Below, piece by piece: positions 1 to 10,470 of a stretch of DNA of 64,000 nt. The stretch is from assembly GCA_016648135.1 (NCBI GenBank), contig JADDOH010001530.1:62001-126000 (forward strand), written 5' to 3'. Below the pieces are notes generated by a model that did not search any database, was not told the origin of the DNA, and saw only the letters and a program-made list of their open reading frames with translations. The translations under genes were made by a program, and so were the position numbers. Position 1 is the stretch's first letter; every line of letters begins with the position of its first letter. This stretch comes from Agrypnia vestita. Taxonomy: Eukaryota > Arthropoda > Insecta > Trichoptera > Phryganeidae.

Positions 1-264
1 CGCCCGACTTGGCTTTCTTTAAGGGAAATATTTTTTTAAATACATGGCAGTTCTTTTTCTTGTACTGTATTTTGTTGGCTTCTTCTTCCTTCGGGACATA
101 CTACCCTCCCCCCAGTCGATGTACATGCCATTTAATAAATTAAATGGTTATGCAAAAATATGATTCTTTTTTATTACAAAAATAAACCATTTTTTGACAC
201 TCGTGAACCCGCCATGGGCATAGTTTATCGGGGATATCTCGACATGCGTGCTTGCTGCCAGTAC
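1..264. other. No recognisable gene
   Basis: AT-rich sequence. I see no coding, RNA or repeat signal here. The short open frames on both strands overlap each other and have no family resemblance. Confidence 0.4.
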
Positions 265-777
265 TACAGGGTTATTTGGAAAACATTCATAACCTCGCAG
301 GAATATATTCCTGCCTTGATTATGAGTCGAAAATGTACAAGAAATCATGACCGAATATCAATAGTTATGGAGTTATGCGACATCAAAGTTTGTATTTTTT
401 TTTAATATTCCTGAATTTCTTATTTTTTGTAAAACGTTTTACTATCATTACAGTAACTTATATCGAATATGAAAAATTCATTCTCCTTAATACAAGTCAA
501 ATAAAATAATAAAAATCTTCGAATGACTGCAAGGTTTTTATCATTTTATTTAACTTGTATTGAAATTAATGAATTTTTCGTAATCGATATAAGTTACTGT
601 AATGGTAGTTTAAGGTTATGTAAAAGAAGCCAGAAATATTGAAAAAAATTCAAACTTTCATATTGCTTGCATAACTCCGTAACTATTGATATTAGGTCTG
701 CTTGAACATTTTCGACTCATAATCAAGGCAGGAATATAGACCAGCGAGGTTATTAATGTTTTCCAAATAACCCTGTA
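265..777. mobile_element. Foldback MITE, family 1 (full length)
   Basis: Long imperfect inverted repeat. The left end starts TACAGGGTTATTTGGAAAAC and the right end is its complement ending in CCAAATAACCCTGTA. The arms are about 230 bp each and still align over most of their length; both include an 'AGTTATG(G/C)AGTTATGC'-type stretch and a 'CATTACAGTAACTTATATCGA'-like stretch. There is no coding capacity. Related half-copies lie at about 17640-17815, 33960-34120 and 51003-51240, so it is a dispersed non-autonomous family. I cannot assign the superfamily from the ends. Confidence 0.7.
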
Positions 778-807
778 TATTGGCAAAATGTTCTAAAATA
801 CTATTTA

Positions 808-928
808 AAAAAAATAGAGATGCGTACACCTAATACGTGTCACATTAATATTCTTACTATTTCCAAACTAAGCTAAACGCTTGTTCTGTGAAAATGTGGA
901 ACTTGCTGGTCTTCTCGAATGGGACTCG
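808..928 (-). mobile_element. SINE family 2, fragment
   Basis: On the minus strand this matches the body of the SINE at 4440-4605: it shares the 'GTTTAGCTTAGTTT' and 'AGTAAGAATATT' blocks and ends in 'GCATCTCTAT' plus an A-rich tail. The tRNA-like head is mostly missing. Next to it, about 940-1000 resembles a piece of foldback family 2 (compare 18588-18650). Confidence 0.6.
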
Positions 929-1102
929 AATTTTTAAATTAGTTTTCAGGCGTATTCTGGTGTAATGTTAATAATTCGGAAGAATGTTATACATATAATT
1001 TAAAAAGAATATTGCTTTAAAAACTCAAATCCAAATTTCGGCCACAGTTGTCGGTAGTAAAAAACAACTCGCATATGAAACAAAATATGCAAATCGAATC
1101 GG

Positions 1103-1300
1103 CGGCCCTCGTAGCCCAGTGGACACGACACTGGCTTATCACACCGAGGGTTCCGGGTACGATTCCCGGCGAGGTCACAATTAATCTACGTGATTTACCC
1201 AAGCCTGGGTGTTTTTCTCTTCTCTCGTCTCGCTTCTGTCATTGGGCCTCCTGGCCTGTTGAAGCGTAAAATATAATAATAATAAAAATATATACAAGTT
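1103..1300 (+). mobile_element. tRNA-derived SINE family 1
   Basis: The head has a box A-like TAGCCCAGTGG and a box B-like GGTTCCGGGTACGATTCCC (a slightly long version of GGTTCGANTCC), followed by a tRNA-unrelated body containing 'GGTCACAATTAATCTA' and 'GGGCCTCCTGGCCTGTTGAA', and an (ATA)n A-rich tail. A second copy lies at 14604-14775 and a 3' fragment at 45590-45640. A real tRNA is unlikely because the cloverleaf stems are degraded and the unit continues about 110 bp past the T arm. Confidence 0.75.
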
Positions 1301-1317
1301 TTTTTTTTTTGATAGAT

Positions 1318-1447
1318 GTAGAAGTCTATCATAGATAGAATTAGTGAACGTTACATTGTCTAAAGTGATCACTTAAGCCAGCCGTTCGATTGGTCGTAAG
1401 CCCTGTGAACACCCAAAAAAGTATTCCATACCTACTTTCCCATATAT
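1318..1447. repeat. Foldback family 2, one arm
   Basis: Contains the family blocks 'GTGATCACTTAAGCCAGCC', 'GTAAGCCCTGTGAACACCCA' and 'CATACCTACTTTCCCATAT'. The same blocks recur in both orientations at about 13630, 18372-19009, 20230, 24780, 37260, 39430, 55030 and 57147. No coding capacity. Confidence 0.6.
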
Positions 1448-1467
1448 AAATTAAATAAAAAGTAAAA

Positions 1468-2719
1468 AATTATAGACCCATTTGCATACAATCTTGTATA
1501 CCTAAGTTATTCGAATCACTAGTCCTCGATACTATATCTCCTGTTTTAAAACAAACAATAACTCCGTACCAACACGGATTCATCTCAAATAGATCTTACC
1601 CTAACAAATTTAGTTTTGTATGAAAATTACATTATTAAATCTTTTGTTAATAAAACTCAAGTGGATTCAGTTTACACGGACTTCAGTAAGGCGTTTGACA
1701 AAGTCTCACATGCTTTATTAATTGCCAAATTGGGAAAAATAGGATTTGGTGGACAAATACTTTCTTGGTTAACGAGCTATCTGAGTGAAAGAAGGCAAAG
1801 GGTAAAAATATATTCATATGTATCAGAATGTTTCCATGCAACTAGTGGTGTACCACAGGGATCGCATCTTGGACCAATACTATTTCTATTATTTGTGAAT
1901 GACATTTCAACAATATTTAATGACATTAAATATTTGCTGTTTGCAGATGATCTAAAAATCTTTAAATCAGTAACCAACATTTATGACTGCAACATATTAC
2001 AGCAAAACCTAAATTCTCTTTAGAAACTGTGAAACGAATAAATAGTACTTAAATTTAAATTTAAATTTAACACCAAACTAGAAAATGTTGACTGTATTCG
2101 AGACTTAGGGGTATTATTCGACTCGAAACTTACTTTTACTAATCATATAAATGCGATAACTTGTAAGTCTCTAAAATTGCTGGGATTTATTTTAAGGACA
2201 TCACGCCCATTTCAATCAATTGAAAGTATTAAAATGTCATACATGTCTCTTGTCCGGAGCCAATTAGAATATTGCTCATCAGTTTGGTCTCCATATTATA
2301 ATGGGCATATAGACAGTATTGAGCGTGTCCAACGCAAATTTCTCAAATACATTAACTACAAGTTAAGCATACCAACACAAAACATAGAATACAATTACAT
2401 ATTGAAGAGACTAAATTTACTCACATTATATGATAGAAGAAAAATTTATGATATAGTTCTTCTTTACAAAATTGTAAACAATATGTTGGACAGCCCTGAC
2501 CTTGTAGCATGTATCGATTATAATATCCCTTCCACACATAGAACTCGACAAATTGTCACATTCCATCGCAACAATTGCAATACTAATTATCAATCAAATT
2601 CTGTGATACACAGAATATTGGGAACTGGTAATGAATATGGTTGTATGATTGACATTTTCGTCGACAGTCTGGAGAAAGTAAAGTTTACACTTAAAGAGGC
2701 AATACTGCTTCGTTACTGA
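1468..2719 (+). pseudogene. Non-LTR reverse transcriptase, broken
   Basis: Translating frame by frame gives an NYRPI-type finger at about 1468, then a frame change near 1595. From 1616 follow the motifs DFSKAFDKVSH, SGVPQGSHLGPILF and the catalytic FADD box (YADD variant, near 1945). The frame stops at 2021, where a segment of about 100 bp seems missing or scrambled. It resumes near 2070 with a DLGVLFDSKL-type block and a 180-residue thumb/C-terminal part (2177-2719) containing 'RSQLEYCSSVWSP'. No endonuclease or ORF1 is present. It is dead as it stands. Its C-terminal part is nearly identical to the minus-strand copy at 24121-24663, so the two copies are young relative to most repeats here. 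Confidence 0.8.
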
Positions 2720-2764
2720 CTTCAACTGTTAATATGTAATGGTGGGTAATATATATTTTTCATA

Positions 2765-3330
2765 CACATTGCCGCTTTGTACTTTATATTTTTAATTTCT
2801 GTACTCATGTTTTGGTGCTATTCCTGATACTTTTAATAATTTGCTACTTGTAACTTATATTGTTTAATGTATGTTCTTTTTAATTTTATGATATATTTTT
2901 TTATGTAAAAGCCTATACGCATTGCTGCTCGTTACCTACTCTATATTTTTAATTTTTATACTCATGTTTTGGTGCTATTCCTGATACTTTTTATATTTTG
3001 CTACTTATAACTAATATTGTTTAATGTATGTTCTTTTTAATTTTATGTTATATTTTTAGGTAAAAGCCTATACACATTGCCGCTCTTTACTTTATATTTT
3101 TAACTTTTAACTCATGATTTGGTGCTATTCCTGAAACTTCATATTTCGCTACTTATAACTTATATTGTTTAATGTATGTTCTTTTTAATTTTATGTTATA
3201 TTTTTAGGTAAAAGCCTATACACATTGCTTTATATTTTTAACTTTTATACTCATGTTTTGGTGCTATACAGATATTGTTTAATGTGTGTGCTTTTTGAAA
3301 TTTATTTTATACTCTTTATGTAAAAGCCTA
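2765..3330 (+). repeat. Tandem repeats in retrotransposon 3' UTR
   Basis: About 3.7 units of roughly 150 bp, starting near 2767, 2920, 3075 and 3223. Each contains 'CTCATGTTTTGGTGCTATTC', 'TTGTTTAATGTATGTTC' and 'GTAAAAGCCTATAC'. The copies at 23769-24120 and 27512-27850 have fewer units, so the unit number varies between insertions. Confidence 0.75.
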
Positions 3331-3684
3331 ATGGGCGTAAACAAATAAATAAATAAATAAATAGCTTCGTTTCTAAAACTATAATATATTACGATTTACA
3401 AGATAGTTTTCTTCATATTACGTGGATAGTTTTAAATTATTTGAAGAGATTAGAAGGAATATGATTATTAAATATGATTAACTGACAAATAGTGTAAATT
3501 AAATAATGTAAATGTAAATAGTGGAATTCATTACTGATTTTGAAAGCACGTTTGTGTTTTAAAAGTATTTGGTCAAAAAAAATTTTTTTAATCGTCGTCC
3601 TTGCTTTTTAATTGTTTTTTCACATCATCCTTCTTCAAGTATATTTGATTCACAATTCACAATTTAGGCTGGATTTATTCGTAT

Positions 3685-3765
3685 TTTTAATCGCGAATTC
3701 GAACCCTCGACCCACTCATGAACCAGCTAGCCACCTCCCACTTCACCACAGGGCAAGCCCTGTTT
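3685..3765 (-). mobile_element. tRNA-like SINE head, degraded
   Basis: On the minus strand there is a box A-like GTGGCTAGCTGG and a box B-like GGGTTCGAATTCG with suitable spacing. No cloverleaf can be drawn with confidence and the body does not match the other two SINE families. It is probably a SINE relic. Confidence 0.35.
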
Positions 3766-4439
3766 TTTTGCATTCACAGTACACATCTCGAAAGTTTGTT
3801 TTCTGGTTTTTAGTTTGCCTTCTTCTTTTCTGTTCTTTTAGTTTGTACTGCAATAATGAAACACTGCCAAAAATTTCAAACTTTACTAGGGCAAGATATT
3901 TTTGGCTGGAAGATGTATAGATTTTTGAGTAATAACAAAAAAACATCGGTACGACTGCGCCCCAGTAACGTCATTTTAATCTAATTTTAAAACCAGGATA
4001 TTTTATCCAGCGTTGCATAAAATAATTTATTCAGTTTTTGTTTAAGATAAGTTGTGTGACATAAATGAAATTTTCAGTAACGATGTAATTTTAAGGGTGT
4101 AATACTGCCTTCAACGTTAGCTCTACTTTTAGTTCGGGTCATTATATTATTTAGTGGTCTATCTTGGTTAATTTGTGAGTGTAGACAGTAAAAACAGTAA
4201 AGACAGCAAATTGAATATGCACTGAATTTATTTTTGTTAAATTACAGGGTTGGTTGAAATATACTGATCGGAAATTATGCTGTGGGAGTGGGGTTAGAAA
4301 TAAATATAGTAATGCTTCTTTTTTAGATTACTTATTTATTTAACTGTATCGCTTTATTTATTTCTATGTGTAGAGTATAACTACATATTATTCAATAAGA
4401 TAAGGTAAAAAATACTTTTTTTTTACACGAGAGGTGAAT

Positions 4440-4605
4440 TACAGTAGCAATATCCAAAGGTCGCGGGTTCGAACCTCACTCCAGATCAGCAAGTTAGTCC
4501 TATTTTCATAGCACAGACGTTTAGCTTAGTTTGAAAATAGTAAGAATATTGATATGACACGTATTCCGTGTTCGCATCTCTATTTAAAAAAAAATACCAT
4601 CATCA
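4440..4605 (+). mobile_element. tRNA-derived SINE family 2
   Basis: Box B-like GGTCGCGGGTTCGAACCTC at about 4459, then a body with 'GCAAGTTAGTCCTATTTT', 'GACGTTTAGCTTAGTTTGAA' and 'CGTGTTCGCATCTC', and an A-rich tail. Other copies are at 808-928 (minus) and 43895-44075 (minus); the latter keeps the whole head. Confidence 0.65.
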
Positions 4606-4737
4606 TCTCCACCACTTTGTCCTGAATGATAAGTGCCCGGGAAAAAACGAACATTAATATAGGGCTTCACCACAAATATTTAATTACTCTAAAAGGAAAG
4701 GGGTAACTTAAAATTTTATAAATAAATCGTTTATACG

Positions 4738-4990
4738 TAGTACATCCACTGTTTGATAATGGCCTTACAAGCCGAAACAGCTGTCACACTTAAAATAGTT
4801 AATCCGCGGAATTTAATAGTAATATTTATTAAAATTTAATTTATTTTAAATTTCAGTAATAATAATATTTATTAAATTTTATTCATTTTAAATTTCATTA
4901 ATAATAATTATTAAAATTTAATTTATTTTAATTTTCGCTAAAAACAAAAATGAAGTTCTGCAAATTAAACACAAAAACCATAAATAAATT
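4738..4990 (+). mobile_element. PLE-type terminus, family D
   Basis: Starts with 'CACTGTTTGATAATGGCC' and 'AAGCCGAAACAGCTGTCAC'. This has the general layout of a hammerhead ribozyme (GAAAC after a helix), but the conserved CUGANGA box is changed to UUGAUAA. It is followed by an AT-rich stretch of imperfect repeats of 'AATATTTATTAAAATTTAAT' type. An inverted copy of the whole segment is at 15940-16190. It is assigned to Penelope-like elements from the ribozyme-like layout only. Confidence 0.45.
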
Positions 4991-5058
4991 GTCCTAGTAG
5001 GTTCGGGGACCCAAAGACTCGACAAGGTGCTTCGCATTCTCCTGTCTTGCGCTGCTTC

Positions 5059-5500
5059 TTATGGGTTAACCAGTCCAGGTTTTTGTTGTTGTTTCTCCCA
5101 GCTCAAAATGGGGCGACCGACCGGTCCCCTTCCTTCCGGGGTTGCCAAGAGGATACTTTTTGGTACTCGTTCCTCTGGCAATCTTAGCACAAGTCCAAGC
5201 CACCTCTTTTGTGATTTTTCTGTACGACAGAGTAGGGACTCCGTGCCGAGTGCCGACCTAAAGGCACTTATCACTCTGTCCAACAGTGTGACTCCCGCTA
5301 TCTCCCTTAGAAGGTATCTTGGATTCTTGTAATTCGTTAGGTTCCCAATCTGATATATTAGGGTGGGCCTGCACACAGATTTGAAAAAAGTAACAGTGAG
5401 GAATATTTTTTGGAAACTCCGTAGCCTTGTTGCGGTCACCAGTCAAAATAAGCATTGTGAATTCATCCATACATAGATTGCACTGCCTAGGCAATCAATA
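5059..5500 (-). pseudogene. Non-LTR RT C-terminus fragment
   Basis: The minus-strand frame at 5059-5439 has a typical post-RT C-terminal block: 'YLLREIAGVTLLDRV', then 'KRWLGLVLRLPEERVPKSIL' and 'GRGPVGRPILSW'. This matches the usual 'RLxWxGHVxRMPxxRxPK..GRPxxxW' pattern. There is no RT core. An upstream overlapping frame to 5494 suggests a frameshift. Dead fragment. Confidence 0.65.
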
Positions 5501-5574
5501 CAGCTCTGTTAAAGCTCGAACACTATACACATACAAAAGACAAATATACTCAGCTTCTATGTTATAGTATAGTG

Positions 5575-5795
5575 GATAGTCTATTATTTATTGTATTTAT
5601 CTTGCTTAACTTTCGTTTTTTAATTTTGTACTTATATTACCTACTTATTACAATAATTTTGTCGGTATTCTTTCATTTTTTGTAATTTCCTGCTCATTTA
5701 GTATTAGATTGATATGCCATTTGAACACTTTATGTTTCACATTACGTAAAAGCCCAATGGTATGTATCATTAATAAATAAGCTATCAGCAAAGCC
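5575..5795 (+). mobile_element. Non-LTR 3' end, family H
   Basis: 3' UTR-like sequence with 'GTAATTTCCTGCT', 'TTTGAACACTTTATGTTTCA' and 'GTATCATTAATAAATAA'. The same string of blocks occurs at 31025-31185, ending at the same place, which is what is expected for independent 5'-truncated insertions. Confidence 0.55.
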
Positions 5796-6479
5796 CATTA
5801 TTTTCTGCCAGCTGACTTTTAATGCTTGTAATGGTGTATCATTATTAATAGACAACAGTTTTTCTAATTTTTCTCCACCGTAACTAGTGTCGGGTGCTGC
5901 TCTTTGACCACGTTCGTTTGCGGTCTACTGAAAGGCCACACTGTGATCAATGTTGAATTCATACATCGACAAAATTATTTTTGCAAACTTTTTCTAACAC
6001 AACTGGTATGTCATAATAATAGTTCTAATGATGAATCGCTGAAGTTGTTAATTTGGAACATTGATATTATTGTAATTTTGGGAATCAATGCATTCAATAT
6101 GTAGTTTTATTTTTTATTAGTTTAAAAATAAATGTAATAGCGGGACTTAAGAAACAAAGTTTATTTATTGTCATTGTAGCACGATAATCTTTCAGAAAAG
6201 CAAATTAAGGCGTGAATCATTTGAAACACGTAAAATAAAAGTACTATTTACATCATACGAAATATCTGTGAATTTTTTTATTTATTTATTGCTTGTAATA
6301 ATTTAAAAGATTAGTCGAATTTTTGTATCCACTATAAACTATTACTTAAGCATACTTGCATCAAAGTGACAAAAAGTTTGCAATGATGATATTAATCAAT
6401 CTATTTTACTCAATCAATTTATTTGTGTTTGAAAATGATTATGTGGCAAATAAAGGTTTACTTCTTTCTATTTAAGAAA
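5796..6479. other. No recognisable gene
   Basis: AT-rich. A short plus-strand frame at 5904-6104 has no family features. I see no repeat shared with the rest of the window. Confidence 0.4.
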
Positions 6480-6604
6480 GACAATCGAATTAGTATGTGT
6501 AGCAAATTGTTTCTCTGTGTTGGTGTTTACGGGCATAAATAACAAAACAACGAAACAGTGTGCGTCATGCGTAGGTACGACGTACACATACTAATTCGAT
6601 TGTC
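6480..6604. mobile_element. Small TIR element (125 bp)
   Basis: Perfect 20-bp terminal inverted repeats: GACAATCGAATTAGTATGTG at the left end and its complement at the right end, with an 85-bp unrelated centre. This is typical of a short MITE. No target duplication is obvious. Confidence 0.55.
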
Positions 6605-7270
6605 TAATATAAGATTGATTACCAATCTCAATGTTTATGTGTTTTAAAAGCATTTTACCTAGTGCATATCAAATTTAAAAATTCTGCTTTGGCTAAAAAA
6701 TAAGTTACAAGTACGTCCATCGCATTGTCCTCCATTAAGCAGTGGCGTTGTGTTTCTATACCCTTAATATCTTCAACGATCCAACCATAGTTATGAATTG
6801 TTATAATTTTTGTAGTAACCTTACAACCGCATTTGCATTGTCTTCAGCGCGACTTCTTGACCCGAGTGTCCTGGCGAAAGCAGCGACCAAGTAAACCCAT
6901 ATTTATGTCGATACCGCGCATTAGGGAATCCAGGAAATAGAATATCTTAATTAATTGCCTAATCATGGGACTCTTTCTGGAATTTCTCCACAGCACTTCT
7001 TTTCCCCAATAAAGTACGAATAGAATATGATTAAAAAGGATTTTACTTTGGAATGATTTAAATAATTAAAGGAAAAAACTAGTAAAATAGATCAAATCCA
7101 TCTCCAGGGGCAGATCCTTTATAAAAGAAGAAGAATTTTAAATGATTAAATATGGTAAAAAAAGATTACATATGGTTTGATTACATTACTATTATGTACA
7201 TTGGAATTAATTAATTTATCATTGTAATTATTTTTATACAGAAAAAACAAACGCTTAAGGTGTGTACAAG
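6605..7270. other. No recognisable gene
   Basis: Mixed sequence without a long frame or a repeat match elsewhere in the window. The part near 6830-6960 is GC-richer but has no coding signal. Confidence 0.35.
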
Positions 7271-7317
7271 TAGCATGATGATTAGAAAATTTGGAGTATT
7301 TATTATTCCTATATTGG

Positions 7318-7452
7318 AATAATTATTATTCCGAATTTTCTAATCATCTTTTGGAAATGCATCATTATTTTAATATTAATAAGGATTTACATATTATACA
7401 ATTTTACCGTCTGTACGTCAGTCCGTTAATTAGTAAAATTTGGTGGAATTAA
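7318..7452 (+). pseudogene. PLE GIY-YIG domain tail, fragment
   Basis: The translated frame contains a 'YYSEFSNHLLEMHHYF'-type stretch. This closely matches the 'NFSEFSNHLIEF' stretch downstream of the GIY-YIG motif in the fragment at 58756-59200. It is therefore read as the C-terminal part of a Penelope-like GIY-YIG endonuclease. The GIY and YIG strands themselves are missing. The left edge overlaps a hairpin (about 7278-7348) whose arms are GATGATTAGAAAATTTGG and its near-complement. Confidence 0.5.
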
Positions 7453-9434
7453 AACGTTAAACAATTAGAGTGTGACAGGCAATCAGCGCGCGGCTCAAGC
7501 AGTACGTCTAAATTACACTGTCGGAAATTCATTACTATTATTATATTTAGTTTTACGTTTAAGTGAATATTCAATTTAAAAAACAAATGATTTATTTTTT
7601 AAATTGACTATTTTCTATTCATGAATTTTCAGCTTCGAAGTCCTGCAATCATTATGGTGTACGGCTAAGAATACTTTATTAATTATATGAATGAAATTTC
7701 ATATTTTTGTCTAGTCAACGTTGATACTAATTGAACACAGTGCGCCAGTTGACAAATAGTGTCACCCACACCACAGTTGCGGCCAGGAACTAGGTCTCCT
7801 CCGCAAGACAAAATGTCCCGTGGCCATCACGGGACAAGGCCGATTAATCACCAGCTCTTTCTGGAGCAACTCCTGGTCCCCATCCTCGCCTCGTGACCCG
7901 TAATGCTGTAATTTGGAGGCAGGTCTGCCGCTCTTGTGGGATGGTAACCTTTTTCATTATCTGTCGGTAGGCAGGCTGTTTGGATGTTATCTACGAAATC
8001 GAATTAGGTGTTTTGTCTTGAATTACCGGCCTGTTTTTATTTGGTCACGTTCTACTATTGGACCGCTTGTTTTTTTTGTATCTTCTTGGTTTTTTATTTG
8101 AGTCATTCCGTGTGAAATCGTCTACTTTTTAAATAAATTATTGCTTGACATTGTTCGGAGTCGACAAAGATTTGGAACACTCTTTATTCTACGTATAGCG
8201 AGCGTTTCGAAAATAATCGGCACGAATTAAATTCGAGTGACACACATAAAGCGAGCGTTTTCATAAAAATCTTTCGTTTATCGAATCAAAGAAGGATACC
8301 AGATATGTGCCACCTCTATAAAATTTTGTTTTTTTTTTGGTGTGAAGCTCAAAATAATAATTATTTCAATTTTGTCCGCCACAATTTTAGATCTAGGTTT
8401 AATATGGAGATTCCGTCTTTAATAGATTTTTGATTTCAGAATTTTAAAATGTTGTTTTTTTTATAAAAATTCTTTTTTCACATTTTCATCTTGCGCAGTG
8501 GTCATGTTCGTGTTTTTTTTTTTTCACTAACTCAAAATGCAGTGTCCATTAATAATTATATTTATGAATAAAAGTACTAAAATAATTTTAAAATTTACAA
8601 TCAATTCAAAAATGGCGAAGAACGCTAAAACTGAATGTCATCGTTTCGACAGTAATATAGTAGATCAAATGTAATCATTTGTCTTAATGTCATTATTTGT
8701 AAAAGTATTATTATTTTTTTAATACTTCTTCATTAGCCAAAAAACTTTACTGTTTCAGTAGTTGATGTAAGGGTCTATTATCGCGTTACACAGATTTTTT
8801 TGCAAGATTCTGTTTTGATATATCATCGGATTGATATAACCTCCTTGTGTACACGTATTTATAACAAATACATACTACCTTAACTTTAAGGAGATGAAAT
8901 TATTTCCTCTCTATTTTAATGAACGTATTTAATTATCAGAGCTACCTCTTGATAGGTTCCATTCTCGGTAAGGTACACATTATATCTCTCACAATAGAGG
9001 ATCGAGAGTCTGTATAAATAAGTCTTGCTTCGTGGAGAGAGCAATCATCTGTGAAATGGGATCGTTCATTTCGTAGAATAATTTCAAACGTTTAAAGATC
9101 CAGATTTTCGCGTAAGATGCTTAACGAGAAAAAAATGTCTGAGAAGGAATAGCAGCGATACAGAACCGTTTTTCTTTTTAATTTTTGTAATGTAATGCTA
9201 CCAATAAAAAAAAAACAAATTGCGCTGTAGATAATTAATTCAATTTGAAGCTCTCTTCATCATGAGAGGCCTTGCTTTAGGGCATATTAAATCCATCACA
9301 AAATAATCTATCATACGAACATATGTAGCGATTCATAATTGAGCTCTGGTGCTAACTGCTATGTGCGAAAGAGAAACCTTAAATTGTGAAAAGAGAATGA
9401 AATGTAGCCGCTTAGGCGCGTGTGTGGAAATTTT
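7453..9434. other. No recognisable gene
   Basis: About 2 kb with no long frame. The hairpin TGTCCCGTGGCCATCACGGGACA-like element (7814-7836) is the only clear local structure. It lies in a GC-richer block (about 7740-7900) that I cannot identify. Confidence 0.4.
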
Positions 9435-9439
9435 TTATT

Positions 9440-9745
9440 TGATAGAGTAAAGTATGATAGTATATACGGCTGTAGCGTAGTAGACAGAATAAATAAATAA
9501 TCGTTGGGATGGTTTTTTCAAGTGTATAACGGCTTCAGGAACATAGGGCATCCTCGAAAGATCTGGCATGAAGGTATAAACCGAATATTGGAGCATGGCT
9601 CTGTTAAAAGCATCAAAAGCCAGATGGGCATGCATATATGAATGTATATGAAGCAATATTGTTGTGCCAGGATAGAAGAGTGTTACGTTTTGTCTTCTCT
9701 GCCTACCCCTTAAGAGAAACGACATGGTGATTAATTAGTCAATTT
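9440..9745 (+). pseudogene. Non-LTR RT C-terminus, degraded
   Basis: Nucleotide-level relative of 48365-48670. Both share 'CGAAAGATCTGGCA(T/C)GA', 'CTGTTAAAAGC', 'TGTGCCAGGATAGAAGAGTG', 'CTCTGCCTACCCCT' and 'GATGGTTA' near the end, in the same order. The reading frame is broken here. Residual coding is the 'GRPRKIW'-type C-terminal block of a non-LTR element. Confidence 0.6.
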
Positions 9746-9869
9746 CATGCTTATCATCATTAGTAGGCAACTTAGATAATGCCACTGTGTTTTCCTGAGC
9801 TATCTAGCGCTGTGTTAATGATGTTAATAGGTAAGACATAATATATTTTTTTAATTGAATAAACTTTCT

Positions 9870-9960
9870 ACTACACACATGTGAATTTATACTTTGTCAC
9901 TGCTGTCGTTTCGAGAGGTGCAGTCGCTTTCATTGCCTGGTGTAAGTTAAAGCTGTGTTA
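9870..9960 (-). ncRNA. Degraded hammerhead-like PLE terminus
   Basis: On the minus strand 'CTCTCGAAACGACAGC' and 'GCGACTGC' align with the better preserved motif at 36004-36053 (minus), but the CUGANGA box is lost ('CAGGCAATGA'). It is only a relic. Confidence 0.35.
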
Positions 9961-10470
9961 AATATAGTGAATCATAAGTAACTCATCATTCGTATATTGT
10001 AAAGTACCTGATATTTTCAAATTTTTCATTGTATATTCAAATGTGTTTGAAGTACAGATATTTTTTTTAATGTGATGCAATAAAATAATAAGTTGAACAG
10101 GGAAAGACAGGGACAAAAAGGGAGAAATCTAGAAAAGAAAATAACGATACCAGATCACAAAAAGACACAATAGCGAACTAATGAAGAGTACTAAAGGGAG
10201 AGAAACAAAGGAAAACATCAGAGAGACAAAAGCACCGACCGTAGAACAAGAAAGGCAAGTATTGGCTTCTAATCAGGAACTAGAGTAATCTGCAACAAAG
10301 AACACGGATGCATGAAAAACGTTGAAAAACACTTGAAATAACTTATTCTCATTCATATTGTCACGTGGGGTGGCTGCGGGAGCTGAAAACGCTGGAAATT
10401 AATTATCGATTTATAAATTAACTATTAAATGTACAAAATCACTTAACACTTTTACAGTCAACGCTTTTCT

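Larger units (their letters stand above)
1459..3364 (+). mobile_element. 5'-truncated non-LTR retrotransposon, copy 1
   Basis: The body runs from the RT finger region to a 3' end with the signature 'AAAAGCCTAATGGGCGTAAA' followed by an (AAAT)n tail. Two further 3' copies of the same family are at 23769-24667 (minus) and 27418-27897 (plus). Truncation at the 5' end and a simple A-rich tail are typical of target-primed reverse transcription. The RT resembles the CR1/L2/Jockey group; I cannot place the clade precisely. Confidence 0.8.

Noticed and set aside
1103..1180. tRNA gene
   Set aside because: Boxes A and B are present, but the stems do not pair and the unit continues as a SINE found twice more in the window.
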